Shown here in pieces: positions 1 through 11,442 of a DNA stretch of 64,000 bases; position 1 is the stretch's first letter, and the number at the start of each line of letters is the position of its first letter. The notes beneath the pieces were generated by a model. It was not told the DNA's origin. It ran no database searches and saw only the letters and a list, made by a program, of their open reading frames with translations. Location of the stretch: contig JABCPU010000102.1 in assembly GCA_016800925.1 (NCBI GenBank), positions 1 through 64,000 on the forward strand. Reading direction: 5' to 3'. The translations under genes and the position numbers were made by a program. Source of the stretch: Suillus spraguei. Taxonomy: Eukaryota > Basidiomycota > Agaricomycetes > Boletales > Suillaceae.

Positions 1-169
1 TGATAGATTTTTCTTAGATTGATTATATTGTGGCTATCAAAGAATCTGAACTTTGTCATTTGAAAAATCATGTTATTTGTTTCAAAAGCTGCTATGATCA
101 TTAGGATGGAGAGATGGGGGGACAGAAGAGCATGGGGAGGAGAGAATGAAGGCATGAGAGATGGGAGGC

Positions 170-585
<416 letters not shown>

Positions 586-826
586 ACTTGCATGATTTTG
601 TTGTGTGACAACGTAATACTGTTGCCCCTATTAAAACTTGACACAAAAGATTTATTCAAGTTAATAGTTTGCAGTAAATAATTTACAAAAATCAAAATCA
701 AATGCAATGACATGAGGATGAGATGGGCAATAAACTCACAAAGATGGTGATGTGGTACTTTTACTTCTGTCAAAATAGTGGTCAAAGTTATAATTTATTA
801 CAAAACCTATTATCATTATTGAAGAT

Positions 827-985
827 AATTATTAGGATGAAGTAAAGGCCAGAAAGCCAAAAAGAGTGCCGCACTCTTTTTGCCTTCCTGTGCCTTGGGC
901 AAACAGAATTATTAGGATGAAGCCTTGGCCAGGGAGCAAAAGGAGTGCGAAGCACTCCTTTTGCTTCCTGTGCCGAAGGCACAAC
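827..985. repeat. Duplicated palindromic repeat (two diverged about 80-bp copies)
   Basis: Two direct copies start with the same AATTATTAGGATGAAG segment (827 and 907). Each centres on a perfect hairpin: 859-869 with 871-881 (11-bp arms, 1-nt loop) and 936-948 with 952-964 (13-bp arms, GAA loop). A further small GTGCC-GAA-GGCAC hairpin follows near 970-982. The arms keep complementarity although the copies differ in sequence, which suggests a structured mobile repeat. I cannot assign it to a known family. Confidence 0.7.
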
Positions 986-1649
986 GGGTGGTGGACTCGT
1001 AACACTTCGGTAAGACAAGTCACGTGGTGATTTTTTCACAATATTATTTGTTGTTTAGATCGAAAGCTTTTGCAATCAAACTGCCCCCAAAATGGTCAGA
1101 AGAAACATCAACGACTGAGCATGAACCTTTGGTTGCCCGTGGAGAAATTCATCTTTATCATCATAAATTATTCAGACGTTTATCTAACCGCAGAGAAGAG
1201 CATCACCACATATGGTTCACTGTTGGCATGGTCTTTGGAGTTCCTGGAGCCTGAGGTACAAGATCAAACGTTCCAGGTGGGTATCTTTTACGTCTTCTGA
1301 TAGCCCTCACGGCGTCCCGTTTCAGGACAATGAAATTTTTGCATAACACTACGTCAGTACAAGAACAGTGAATGTGGCGAGCCACCATACTCCGAAGTAA
1401 AAGTGGCAACTATCGTGGTACAGATCTGAGAGATCTCTACTTCTACTGCTACAATATCTCTAGCACTGTGAGTCTGTGACTATGTCCAGAATATTAAGAA
1501 AGGTCATTGACTTGTACAATAATATCATGATATGACGCGATTCTCTTGTATTCTCCGCCGCGCTAGCGAAAATGCGCCAAAAGGTTGATCAAGACGAGCA
1601 GTCAGTCGTAACGCTCGATCGCTCAGTTCCGAATCAACCAACTCCTGTG
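986..1649. other. Unassigned intergenic DNA
   Basis: No convincing gene. The short open frames on either strand have no domain, signal peptide or paralogue in the window. Nothing else recognised. Confidence 0.5.
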
Positions 1650-1910
1650 CTTCAAGAAACCCACCAGACGGATCCCGTAATGGAGACCTCGGTGCAGATT
1701 GGTATTCTTCCTCGATCTGCGTTTGTCAGCAATGTCAGTAGCTCTTCCAAGCCAGACGACCGCCACTCCCCGAAGGAGATAGGAATTCTACGGACGAACA
1801 AGCAAGAATATCTGCATGGTGGGTCGTTGCGATGAGAACTAAAACTAAACAAGCTTGTCCTTCGTGGTGATTAGCGGGTCGTAAAGCTTGTCGACCTTGA
1901 CTCAATATAT

Positions 1911-2190
1911 CTAAGCATGACTCCGTTTGACTGCTGTGATGAAAGGCAGATGCACTCTGCATTTCGCGAAATGAGGTACGTTTAGGTTGTCGAGCAGAGC
2001 GTAAATTTTCAGAACAAAATATACAGCCATGACATGTCGGAGCGAAGAGATTGACGTCTGAATGTCGACCTTCTGCGAGAGCCTCCATAAACAACGGGTG
2101 TGCAATATCTTCCTGCTACGTGGTGACCCGCGCCGACACCCATTGAAGTTTCTTCCGGGCATCTCTCATCCCCGGACGGAAAGTGATGAG
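1911..2190 (-). pseudogene. HET/DUF8212-like protein remnant, copy 1
   Basis: Read on the minus strand, a short tract resembles the C-terminal part of basidiomycete heterokaryon-incompatibility-like proteins. It includes a segment close to IQTSISSLRHVMAVYFVLK followed by a YALLDNL motif. Compared with the copy at 10905-11290, about 130 bp are deleted, removing the FGIFG and IYGEK motif region, and the frame is broken on either side. It is a fragment with no plausible start and is surely non-functional. The family assignment rests on remembered motif similarity and on the better preserved second copy. Confidence 0.5.
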
Positions 2191-2345
2191 GGCCTGGGCA
2201 TCTATGTCCGTCGCATCTCCTTTAGTCTCAGCGCGTTCATGTTCACCTTTGAAGACGACTGGTTGCAAATCTGTGCCGTCACTCCCAAACTTGGTTTTTT
2301 AGGTGTTGTTCAGGTGGTCTCCGAGACTTGACATCTTGATGTTCA

Positions 2346-2985
2346 ACTGTTATGTAAGTTCGAGCACCACGAGATGGCCGGTCGGCTGAACCTCTCCCAT
2401 TCCAAGTTATGTACCAAACCTGCCGATATTCTAACTCTACCTTGCATCCTCACCTGTCACATGTATCGAATAGCACATTCTTTCAGACCCTGATCTCTGA
2501 AGGATGCAATTTCGATGAAATATTTCATCACTGACATTTCCGGACTCTCATTTGCATCACAATAAGTTCCCACACCGCTACGGCAATACACTGCAACCTC
2601 CCAATTACGACCATAAATCATGTAAGGCTGGGTGTTAGTTCGAAGGGGACAGTGAACAGAACAAGAGAGATATGGGATGGGTAAGAGGTGATAGCGACAA
2701 GGAACAGATCGACGTAATTAGGATACGAGTAGGGCTAGACTTTTTGAGACTTTCGTAGGAACGTTCTGACAAGCTTTGACTGGGGAATTTAACGTATTGG
2801 ATTCTCCGTCTATATACGAGAGTACATGGGCGGTATATATACGTTTTCGAGTAGTTGACTGGGCTGGAATTGAGCATAAGGGCATGTGGCGATAATCAAA
2901 TGAACGGTCGGAGCAAGAACGAGCACAAGGTAAGATAATACAGGGAAATGGACAAGGTATGTATCCATGTGACGTCGGATGCTGC
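2346..2985. other. Copy-1-specific insertion, no gene seen
   Basis: This stretch is absent from the second copy of the duplication, where the HET remnant runs almost directly into the secreted-protein gene. An 80-codon minus-strand frame (2635-2877) is open but has no recognisable feature. I see no clear terminal repeats or target-site duplication. Confidence 0.4.
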
Positions 2986-2993
2986 TGTTTGCA

Positions 2994-3227
2994 TCAACAT
3001 TGCCCTGGCTTACACGCACAACAGGCCTGATCCGTCAGGTAACCGTCTGTTGTCAAGCATTCTCTGTACTGTAATTGAGGAACACCTTTAGGGCAATTTT
3101 CGTTGCACGGTATCCATGTGCCAGGGCATGACAAGTCCTGGGCCTCTGAGCCGAGCGCGGCTCGCGCACCAAGCGGACTGACAACTATTAATGCCAGGAG
3201 GATGGTTGACAAGAGGTCATAGTTCAT
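2994..3227 (-). CDS. Small secreted cysteine-rich protein, copy 1 (77 aa)
   Basis: A single-exon 77-residue product. Residues 1-23 form a clear signal peptide: a short charged start (MNYD), a Leu/Ile/Val/Ala core and a small-residue ARA end. The mature part of about 54 residues has eight cysteines in the order C-x6-C-x3-C-x11-C-x11-CC-x1-C-x4-C, a disulfide-rich layout typical of small secreted fungal proteins. A diverged paralogue lies in the same orientation at 11443-11649. The leader is far better conserved between the two than the mature part. A TATAAA box lies 68 bp upstream of the start and is conserved in both copies. The spacing does not fit class I hydrophobins. Function is unknown; effector-like or signalling roles are only inferred from the type. 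Confidence 0.7.
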   Translation of the reverse strand: MNYDLLSTILLALIVVSPLGARAALGSEAQDLSCPGTWIPCNENCPKGVPQLQYRECLTTDGYLTDQACCACKPGQC

Positions 3228-3294
3228 CTAGACCATCAGTGTCATGAGTTGGATCTACGTTGGTGACTGGACTCTTACCATGAAAAAACGCGAG

Positions 3295-3300
3295 TTTATA
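3295..3300 (-). promoter_or_regulatory. TATA box of the secreted-protein gene, copy 1
   Basis: TATAAA on the minus strand, 68-73 bp upstream of the ATG. The second gene copy has the same box at 11720-11725 at nearly the same distance, within a conserved upstream block that extends about 300 bp. Confidence 0.5.
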
Positions 3301-3867
3301 TGACTAGTGCAATTGAGTTAAAGCACGAGTGTGTTTTTTGTTCCGTTGTCTGTCAGTTCTGTGCTCAGGCAATTTATAGCTGCTGCTCGTCAAAATATTA
3401 ATCCCTAAGTTCAAACTTGGCATGCATGCATTGCAAATTCCGTGATTATAATTCTTGCCACGTATTTATGCGATGACAACGACACACCGTTTGATTCATC
3501 CTCGGGTTCCTTGACATAATCGATTCTGATTGCCCACTAAAGTAGGGCCAAGTTGCACCGGCAAAATATTGTTCAACAAATATTGCTGGTCGTTTCACGC
3601 GAATCCTCGCATGAGAAACGATTTGGCATCTGAACTAATTTCCAAGTACCGGTGCAGCGGGCGTGGAAATTGGAGATCGCTGGTGTCAAATGAGGAGTAG
3701 TAAACATTGTCTCGAGGAGGGTCCGACGTCTTTCCGTATGGTAGGAACAGTTGGATAGTGCCAATCCTGGGGTAATGTCTGGAGGCACCCGATCGAGGAA
3801 TGTTTTCATTGATATGGACCCGAGCACTGTAGAAAAGACGTGTTATATAATTTCAGTTGGGGCTGCA

Positions 3868-3985
3868 CACCGTACCGTATACGGTAGATGCGGTCCTATG
3901 CATACGGTAGGGGTACGGTAGATGGTAAACCCGTATACCGTACATTACATTGGCAACAGACAAAGCAAACGGTACAGTACGGAGC
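3868..3985. repeat. Cluster of TACGGTA/TACCGTA motifs with a 14-bp palindrome
   Basis: A 14-bp perfect palindrome, TACCGTATACGGTA, lies at 3873-3886. Several more ACGGTA or TACCGTA half-sites follow within 110 bp, ending just upstream of retroelement A. The cluster is absent from the second copy of the local duplication as far as I can see. Function unknown. Confidence 0.55.
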
Positions 3986-4015
3986 ATTATATGGACCGTC
4001 TAATGGACGTATGGC

Positions 4016-4220
4016 TGTAAGCCGAGTGCTTACAACATCAACAATCACGTGAACGTTCCCCCATTTATATCACTACGTTTCACGCCATCGAGATCAGACT
4101 TAGGTCTCTTACCTACTATCATCTGCTCATTTGTATCACGCTCTGAAATCCACGGTCTTGTCCTATTAATCCTTGTTTGATCTGCTTAGTGTTTCCCGCC
4201 GCCACCACGGCGGGCTTCCA
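4016..4220 (+). repeat. Element A 5' LTR
   Basis: 205 bp, TGTAAG to CTTCCA, identical by eye to 9112-9316. Contains CACGTG-like and GATCAGACTTAGGTCTC tracts. The sequence just after it (from 4221) is a T-run followed by an imperfect inverted repeat. No standard tRNA-complementary primer-binding site is evident. Confidence 0.95.
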
Positions 4221-4535
4221 CTTTTTTTTTTAATATCGACAACAACCGTTGATAACAACCACGTTCAAAACATAGGGCCCCCGCCCGCCACCTGACCTGT
4301 CAACCTGTCTTCCACACGGAGGAACCCAACCGTTTCCCGATCCCTGACCACGCGCTCACGCGCGAAGGTACCCCAACCGTCTCTTGACCTGTCATCTCCC
4401 CCGCCGTCTCCGTTAACACCCCTGTCCTCGAATAATACATCACCGATAACCACTACCGCCGTAACAAAGCGCTCTAACGATTCCTCTTCAGATTCTGAAC
4501 CGGAGTCAACGCATATACCCCACCTTATCCGCACC

Positions 4536-7500
4536 ATGACAAAAACAGCAATGGTAGATCAACCAGCGCCTAGTAAACCGCCAAAACTCCTCGCAGGTGA
4601 ACTCACCCCCGAAGTCGCGCGCGACTGGGAGAATGCGTGCTCCACGTATTTCATGCATAAAGAAATCGAAGAGAAGAACCAAGTTAAAATGGTGGCGTTT
4701 GGGATGTTAGACCCACGCCTACATACCTGGTATCTTGCACAACGAAATACCTTAGATACGGGGACCTTCGATGAGTATATGACGGCGCTGAAAGACGCGT
4801 GGCTCGAAACACATTGGGACACGAAACTCCGGAAAAAGGTATTGGGCTCACAACAATGCTCCCGTCCATTCTACGAGTGGGCATTAGAACTTCAAAATCA
4901 AAATGCCCTCTTGTACGGTAACCCTGCCCACCTTGACGACACGCAGCTACGAAACCAGCTAGAAGCAAACTTGTGCGACGATCTCACGACGCCCGTACTC
5001 CGAGCGAAACTACCCTCGACACTTACACTCAAGGCGTGGATCGAAGAGGTTCGCCACCTCGACGACAAACGTCTTGAAGACATCGCCATGCACAAGAAGT
5101 TCGCTGAAGACTTCTACAAATCCAAACGCACGACATCCTATAACCAAACTTCTACGAAAACATCATCATCCTCCTCCCGCGTGCCTCTAAATACATCTAC
5201 ACCCCGTCTCGGAGCTCTCACAGTGGCTGAACGCACCCTCCTCGCAGAACACAGTGGCTGTTTTAAATGTCGCAGATTCTACGTATCGCACAGATCCAAG
5301 GAGTGTCCCAATGGCGCACCTGATGCCTCATCATACAAAACGCTGACGGAGACTGATGCTACCGCGGCAAAGCAAAAGGGAGACAAACCGAGCAAAACCG
5401 TTGCCGCAATCGCTCCCATAGCTGCCGTTATGCCCTCCAACGTGTTCGAGGATGTATCAGACTCCGAAGATGACACGTGCGTAGCCCCTTTTGAAACTGC
5501 CCACCTTACATGGCCTTGTCTCTTGACGGGGCCTTCTTCCAATTCATTTGAGCGCATAGACGCGTTAATTGACCATGGGTCACATCTAGTTCTTATTAAC
5601 GACGATGTCGTGAACAAACTCGGCTTGCGAAGACGCAAACTACATGCCGCGATACAGGCAAATTCTGCATTTCTTAATTCTTCGAGTTCCACTCTGTCTT
5701 TTTCCGAATATGTCCTCTTGTCTCCTTCTTCTCTTGACCATGACTGGCAATCACGTACGATACGTGCAATCATCGCACCGGACCTTGTTGTACCCCTCCT
5801 CCTCGGAGGACCATTCTTATCACATAATTGCCTCATTATAGATCACGAGCTTCGCACTTGCACCAACAAAGATTCCGACTATGACCTTCTAAACCCACCG
5901 AAACGCATCCAACATGTACATACTCCGATTCCTTCACTCCGAGACACGTTACGACTACGTAAAGATGTAATTCGTGAACTTCGATCAGTTCTCACCTCAC
6001 GTCACAATGACCTTGAAAAACACACGACTTCGACTTCTCCACATGTTGCTAGTGTGCTACGTGAGAGAATCGACTCGTTAGCTTTCATTGAAAAGAACAA
6101 AGAGCAACTCGAGCGTCTCGATGCCGAAATCCGTCGACAATATGCGGACAGATTCCCGTCTGATATTCCTCATATCGACCATCTACCGACGGAAGTCGTT
6201 CACCGAATTCGACTAAAGGACCCGAACAAAATAATCCAATGCAGACGTTACAACACACCTCGAAAATATAGAGAAGCCTGGACACAACTCCTCGATGAAC
6301 ACGTCGCAGCAGGCCGTCTCCGACCTTCGTCAAGCCCGTTCGTCTCCCCTGCTTTTCTAATCCCAAAAAAGGACCCCACAGCGTTACCTCGTTGGGTGAA
6401 TGACTACAGAGCGCTCAATGCCAACACAATCCCCGATAACCATCCACTCCCACGCATCGACGAAATCTTACGAGACTGTGCCAAGGGAAAAATCTTCGGG
6501 AAAATAGACATGACGAATTCATTCTTTCAAACACGTGTACACCCCGACGACATTAAATATACTGCTATCGACACACCGAAAGGTCTCCACGAGTGGACAG
6601 TTATGCCACAAGGAGGAAGGAATGCTCCCGCGACACACCAACGACGAATGTACATCGCACTACGTCCCCTCATCGGAAAAATTTGTCACGCTTACTTGGA
6701 CGACATCATTATATGGTCACAAACAGTCGCGGAACATGTCAAAAACGTGAGACTCGTCCTCGATGCACTACGAAAGGCTGGTCTATTCTGCTCTCCAAAA
6801 AAGACATCTTTATTCTGCACAGAAATTGACTTTCTCGGTCATCATATCTCGGCCTCCGGAATCGAAGCAGACGCATCGAAGGTGAAACGGATCCTCGACT
6901 GGCCTGTTCCGAAGTCAGCGAATGATGTACGCTCTTACCTCGGCCTCGTCAGGTACCTCGAACAATTTCTACCTAATCTTGCGGACCATACCCACATCCT
7001 CACACCACTCACAATGAAAAGTGTGGACCTTCAATGGCCGGGATGGACCAAACGTCACCAAGAAGCCTTCGACGGCATAAAAAGACTCGTCGTCAGCCGA
7101 GACTGCCTGACAACCATCGACCACGATGATCTGGGTAACAACCACATCTACGTGACGTGTGATGCCAGCGACTGGCGAACTGGTGGAATGTTAAGCTTTG
7201 GACCAACTCAAACGACCGCACGACCCGTAGCTTTCGACTCCATGCAACTTCGGGATGCACAACTAAACTACCCTGTACACGAAAAAGAGCTCCTAGCAAT
7301 TGTCCGAGCACTGAAGAAATGGCGCGTGGAATTACTCGGGACGCCGTTCACCGTTTACACGGATCATCGTACCTTGGAAAATTTCATGACTCAAAAAGAG
7401 CTGTCCCGTCGACAGGCAAGGTGGCAAGAATTTCTTGCTCAATATGATTTCACTATTCAATACATCCCCGGCGAACAAAACACAGTAGCCGACGCACTCT

Positions 7501-9116
7501 CCCGATTGCCAGCAGACACGGACGACATCCCATCGTACACTTGCGATACCATCAACATGCCGTCGAACATCGGAAACAACATAAAACCCATCGCAATAGT
7601 CCTTTCCATCACCTCTGACAACAAACTACTCAATGACATCAAAGACGGCTACCAAAGTGATCACTGGTGCAAAAGACTCACTCAACTGACAGGCTCCCTT
7701 CCAGGACTGCAAGAACGCGATGGACTACTCTACATCAATAACAGGCTCGTAATACCACGCATCACTCACCTACGCGAAACCGTCTTCCGGTTGGCACATG
7801 ACGATCTGGGTCACTGCGGAGTTGACAAATCGTACGCCGCTCTTCGAGAATCGTTCTATTGGCCAAACATGAGGAGGGACTTGGAAGAAAGTTACATTCC
7901 TGCGTGCCCAGATTGTGCGAGAAACAAAAGCAAAACTACTAAATCTCCAGGTCCACTCCACCCGTTACCGGTGCCCGACGATCGCGGGGATTCGGTCGCG
8001 ATTGACTTTATTGGACCCCTTCCCGTCGAACACGGATACGATGCCATCATGACGATCACAGATAGGCTCGGTGCAGATATTCGACTCATCCCGTGCCGGA
8101 TGAACATGACTGCTCCGGAGATCGCGAACTTGTTCTTCAATGGGTGGTATTGTGAAAACGGCCTACCTCTCAACATCGTCTCCGACCGCGACAAATGGTT
8201 CACCAGCAAGTTTTGGAAAGCCTTGCATCGCCTAACGGGAATAAAGCTCAAAATGTCAACGGCCTATCACCCGCAAACAGACGGAGCAAGCGAACGTACC
8301 AACAAAAGTATCAACGAAGCATTAAGATTCTTCGTAGACCGTCACCAAAACGGCTGGGTAAATGCGCTACCGCGCGTCAGATTTAACCTCATGTCTACTG
8401 TCAATAAATCCACTGGGTACTCACACTTTCACTTACATTTAGGACGCACACCTCGTTTGCTGCCTCCACTGACACCAAAAGGAGTGCACGACATCCGCGA
8501 AGACTTCCCAGCAGACATCAACAATGCACTCGAAGCCATCATATCGCTGAAATCAGATATAGCAGACGCACACGACGCGCTTGTCGCGGCGAAGATCAGT
8601 CAAGCGAACTCAGCAAACGCTCACCAAGACAAAGAACCAATATTCACAGTTGGCGACCTCGTATACCTCTCAACGGCGCACCGGTGACGAGAATACACAA
8701 CCGGAAATAACAGACGGGTCGCTAAATTTATGCCCCGTTTCGACGGACCATACAAGATCATAATAGCGCACCCTGAGTCCTCCAATTACACTCTTGACCT
8801 ACCAGCGCATACTAACATACACTCAACTTTCCATGCCTCGGAATTGAAGAAGCACGTACCCAATGACACAACACTCTATCCGTCCCGCGAGCTACAAACA
8901 CCAAGACCAATCATCACACCTTCAGGTGCCGAAGAATGGGAGATTGAGCACATTCTAGATCGTCGTCCACGCGGCCGCGGCTTTCAATACCTCGTTCGAT
9001 GGCGCGGTTACGGACCACAAACAGACGTTTGGCTAGCAGGAAGTGAGGTTGAGGGTTCAGACGCTCTTCAAGAATTCAACGAGACACTTGGTTCTTCGGA
9101 GGATGGGAGGGTGTAA
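4536..9116 (+). pseudogene. Element A Gag-Pol polyprotein with chromodomain, one in-frame TGA
   Basis: The ATG at 4536 opens a 1383-codon frame that stops at TGA 8685-8687. The same frame then stays open to 9116. In order: a Gag capsid-like region (residues about 1-200); a zinc knuckle C-x2-C-x6-H-x4-C near residue 243; an aspartic protease with DHG in place of the usual D-S/T-G; and reverse transcriptase with a YLDDI active site. RNase H follows (CDAS, later YTDH). Integrase has an H-x4-H-like and CPDC zinc finger, then the D, D (SDRD) and E (SERTN) catalytic residues. Beyond the stop comes the conserved GPY-type segment (FDGPYKI) and a chromodomain ending near LVRWRGYG. The stop follows CACCGG and precedes CGA, so CGA-to-TGA is the simplest origin. 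Unless the stop is read through, integrase is made without its chromodomain. Confidence 0.93.
9097..9111 (+). promoter_or_regulatory. Element A polypurine tract
   Basis: A purine run (GGAGGATGGGAGGG) ends just before the 3' LTR, where the plus-strand primer is expected. It also encodes the last residues of the polyprotein. Confidence 0.7.
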
Positions 9117-9316
9117 GCCGAGTGCTTACAACATCAACAATCACGTGAACGTTCCCCCATTTATATCACTACGTTTCACGCCATCGAGATCAGACTTAGG
9201 TCTCTTACCTACTATCATCTGCTCATTTGTATCACGCTCTGAAATCCACGGTCTTGTCCTATTAATCCTTGTTTGATCTGCTTAGTGTTTCCCGCCGCCA
9301 CCACGGCGGGCTTCCA
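9112..9316 (+). repeat. Element A 3' LTR
   Basis: 205 bp, identical by eye to the 5' LTR, followed directly by the target-site duplication ATGGC. Confidence 0.95.
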
Positions 9317-9321
9317 ATGGC

Positions 9322-10029
9322 GTAGTGTGGAGTTACATAGTGGTGCGTGACGAAAAAGGAAATCGACAGGGGAAACTTCCTGTGAGTCGTACTTGAGTCG
9401 TACAGTTTCCAGCCCTTTCTACTACGTGTTATATACATATATTTCCATGGCAAAATGAAATAAAACCAATTGAAAAATGCCAACAATCAAAATCCCAGTC
9501 AGACCTGAGCTCAAAGCGGCCTGGGAGCGACGAACCATTGCAGCTATCAGATTCACCTGCGCCATACGTCAATGATAATGAGAGAATAAAGCACCTCTCC
9601 GAGGCTGACTGGTCGACTAAAAATTCAGTAGAAGAAGACGATAAGGTTGAGGTTGATCAGCTGGAGTTGCATGTTGTCCATATTGCGATCATCTGTGACG
9701 GCGTACAGAAGTACGCTCGTCCTTACTAGTCTCATCGAAGATAACGAATTATGAATTATCGCCAACAAAGAGTAAGGATGGTGTAGTGATAATGATGTTA
9801 TGCTCGACTGCACAAATTTCGTTGAGGAGCAAATCTTATTCTTCAGCGAAGAGGTCTTCGACTGCTGTCATAAGCACCAGTGTGGTTATTCTCGCACGGC
9901 CAGCAAGGGGGGCCTGGCAACAGTACCAATTTCTTCAAATATGTTTCGCCAACGAAAGCAGAGGCTGGCCTGGGAAATCCCGAGATATCTTTGACCTCCC
10001 AAAACACAAGGAGCCTACCAGGCGAATCC
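9322..10029. other. Unassigned DNA right of element A
   Basis: No gene supported. Open frames up to 98 codons lack any domain. This stretch and 3721-4010 are the only single-copy sequence between the two halves of the segmental duplication, about 1 kb once element A is removed. Confidence 0.4.
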
Positions 10030-10904
10030 CGTATTGGAGACGCAGATTAATATTCTTCCTCTATCTGCGTGTTGTCAGTTAAACATCAGGTAGCTCTTCC
10101 AAGCCAGACGGCTGCCGCTCCCCCGAGTCAGGAAGCTTGAGGAGATAGTGATTCCACGGACAAACAAGCAAGAATGTCTGAATGAATGTCTCCATGGTGG
10201 GCTGTGGTGATGAGAACTGAACGAGCTTGTCCTTCGTGGTGATTAGCAGGTCGTGGAGCCTTGACTTCATATATCTCCTGGTCCTAAGCGTGACTCTGTT
10301 TGACTGCTTGTGTAGTGATTACCAATCGTCTACGGCCGGAAATAGCCGAAGTATCGCTTACCTTGACCACCATCAACGACCACCGCCTCAGCTCAACTCC
10401 GTCGTCGTTCGCCATCATCCCTTCCTTGTATATTGGCCCTTAGTCCCTCTCCGTTACCCTCTCGCCACTTAGTCGTCTGGAATCTGTCAAAAACAAGCAA
10501 AACTCTCGTTAACTTTGTCAAATACCATACCCCTTCATATCGCCACTCACTCAGTTTTTCGTATTCTCCTTCATTCGCTTTCTACTCTACCCTGTCAGGC
10601 TCAGCACCACTTTCTTCTGCCTCCGTCTTCACCTAATCGTTCGGCATATCCATACCCGAGGGTTTCACAGTACAAAATAGCTCATGTACACTCGTTTCTA
10701 CAGGCAATCAGATCAGTCTTACAGTCCAGTCTCGTTCTCGTATCGCGCTCGTTATTATCAGCATCGTCAAAATCTATCGTTTATCGTCACAGAATTATAA
10801 CTCTCCTTGTCGCATAACTATCGCTAACGATTCGTTTAACTATTGAGCGCGCTTATATCTTAAACAGGTCTCACACCCTACAAAAACTCGCAGCCTCGGA
10901 GCCT

Positions 10905-11290
10905 TAGTGCTTCTTACAGATGAAAGGCAGATACAGTCTGCAGTTCGCGAGACGAGGTGTATTCAGGTTGTCAAGTAAGGCGTAAAGTTTCAGAACAAAA
11001 TCTACAGCCATGACATGTACTAGGAGCGAGGAGATTGACGTCCGGATGTCATCTTTGGAAAGAAATGGCATGGTGTATTGTGGAGCGTCATATAAAGTAA
11101 TATCCACCGGCAGACAGCTACAACCAAAAGCCTCCAAAGCGCCTTTTGCTTCTCGCCATAAATGGCAGGCGGGTTGCCGCCGAAGATACCAAACAACGGG
11201 TGTGCAATATCTTCGTGCTGCGTTGTTACCCGCGCGGACACCCATTGGAGTTTCTTCCGGGCATCTTTCATTCCCAGACGGAAAAGTCAC
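10905..11290 (-). pseudogene. HET/DUF8212-like protein remnant, copy 2
   Basis: Minus-strand reading first gives a WVSARVTT-x3-EDIA stretch, then LFGIFGG and PAIYGEKQKALWRLL. This is the signature of the region just after the HET domain in Agaricomycete HET-like proteins, where W-A-S-x-R-x-T-T, EDxAYxLxGIF and YGE-x-KA are usual. The reading then shifts frame near 11120 and continues with SCLPVDITLYDAP and a YALLDNL segment, also typical of the family. The N-terminal HET domain is absent and the frame is broken, so this is a pseudogene fragment. It lies directly downstream (minus-strand sense) of the secreted-protein gene, as in copy 1. The wider family is linked to non-self recognition. Confidence 0.6.
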
Positions 11291-11442
11291 GAGGGCCTGG
11301 GAATCTATGCCCGTTGCACCTCCTTTAGTCTCAGCGCGTTCAAGTTCACCCTTGAAGGCGACCAGTGGTTGTAAGTGGTTTTTAGGTGTTATTCAGGTGG
11401 CCTCCAAGATTTGCCATCCTGATATTACAACATGCAAGTTCA

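Larger units (their letters stand above)
1650..3720. repeat. Segmental duplication, copy 1
   Basis: Similar along most of its length, in the same orientation, to about 10030-12130. Matching blocks in order: 1650-1915 with 10035-10310, 1930-2345 with 10918-11415, and 2990-3720 with 11440-12125. Copy 1 lacks about 130 bp of the HET-like remnant present in copy 2 (near 2060-2085). Copy 1 carries about 640 bp (2346-2985) absent from copy 2, in which I see no gene. Copy 2 holds about 600 bp (10310-10905) absent here. Confidence 0.85.
4016..9316 (+). mobile_element. Element A: complete Ty3/gypsy chromovirus
   Basis: The 5301-bp element is bounded by two 205-bp LTRs (TGTAAG...CTTCCA) that read as identical. 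It is flanked by a perfect 5-bp target-site duplication, ATGGC (4011-4015 and 9317-9321). The single Gag-Pol frame runs protease, reverse transcriptase, RNase H, integrase, chromodomain. Identical LTRs mean a very recent insertion. It sits between the two copies of the local segmental duplication. It is unrelated in LTR sequence to elements B-E. Confidence 0.97.

Noticed and set aside
2635..2877. 80-codon minus-strand frame left of the secreted-protein gene
   Set aside because: No domain, absent from the duplicate copy, composition not gene-like.
4221..4260. tRNA primer-binding site of element A
   Set aside because: The sequence after the LTR is a T-run and AT-rich; it matches no common tRNA end that I can name, and self-priming cannot be shown from sequence alone.
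5279..5836. 185-codon minus-strand frame inside element A
   Set aside because: Antisense of the Gag-protease region with its recognised motifs on the plus strand.
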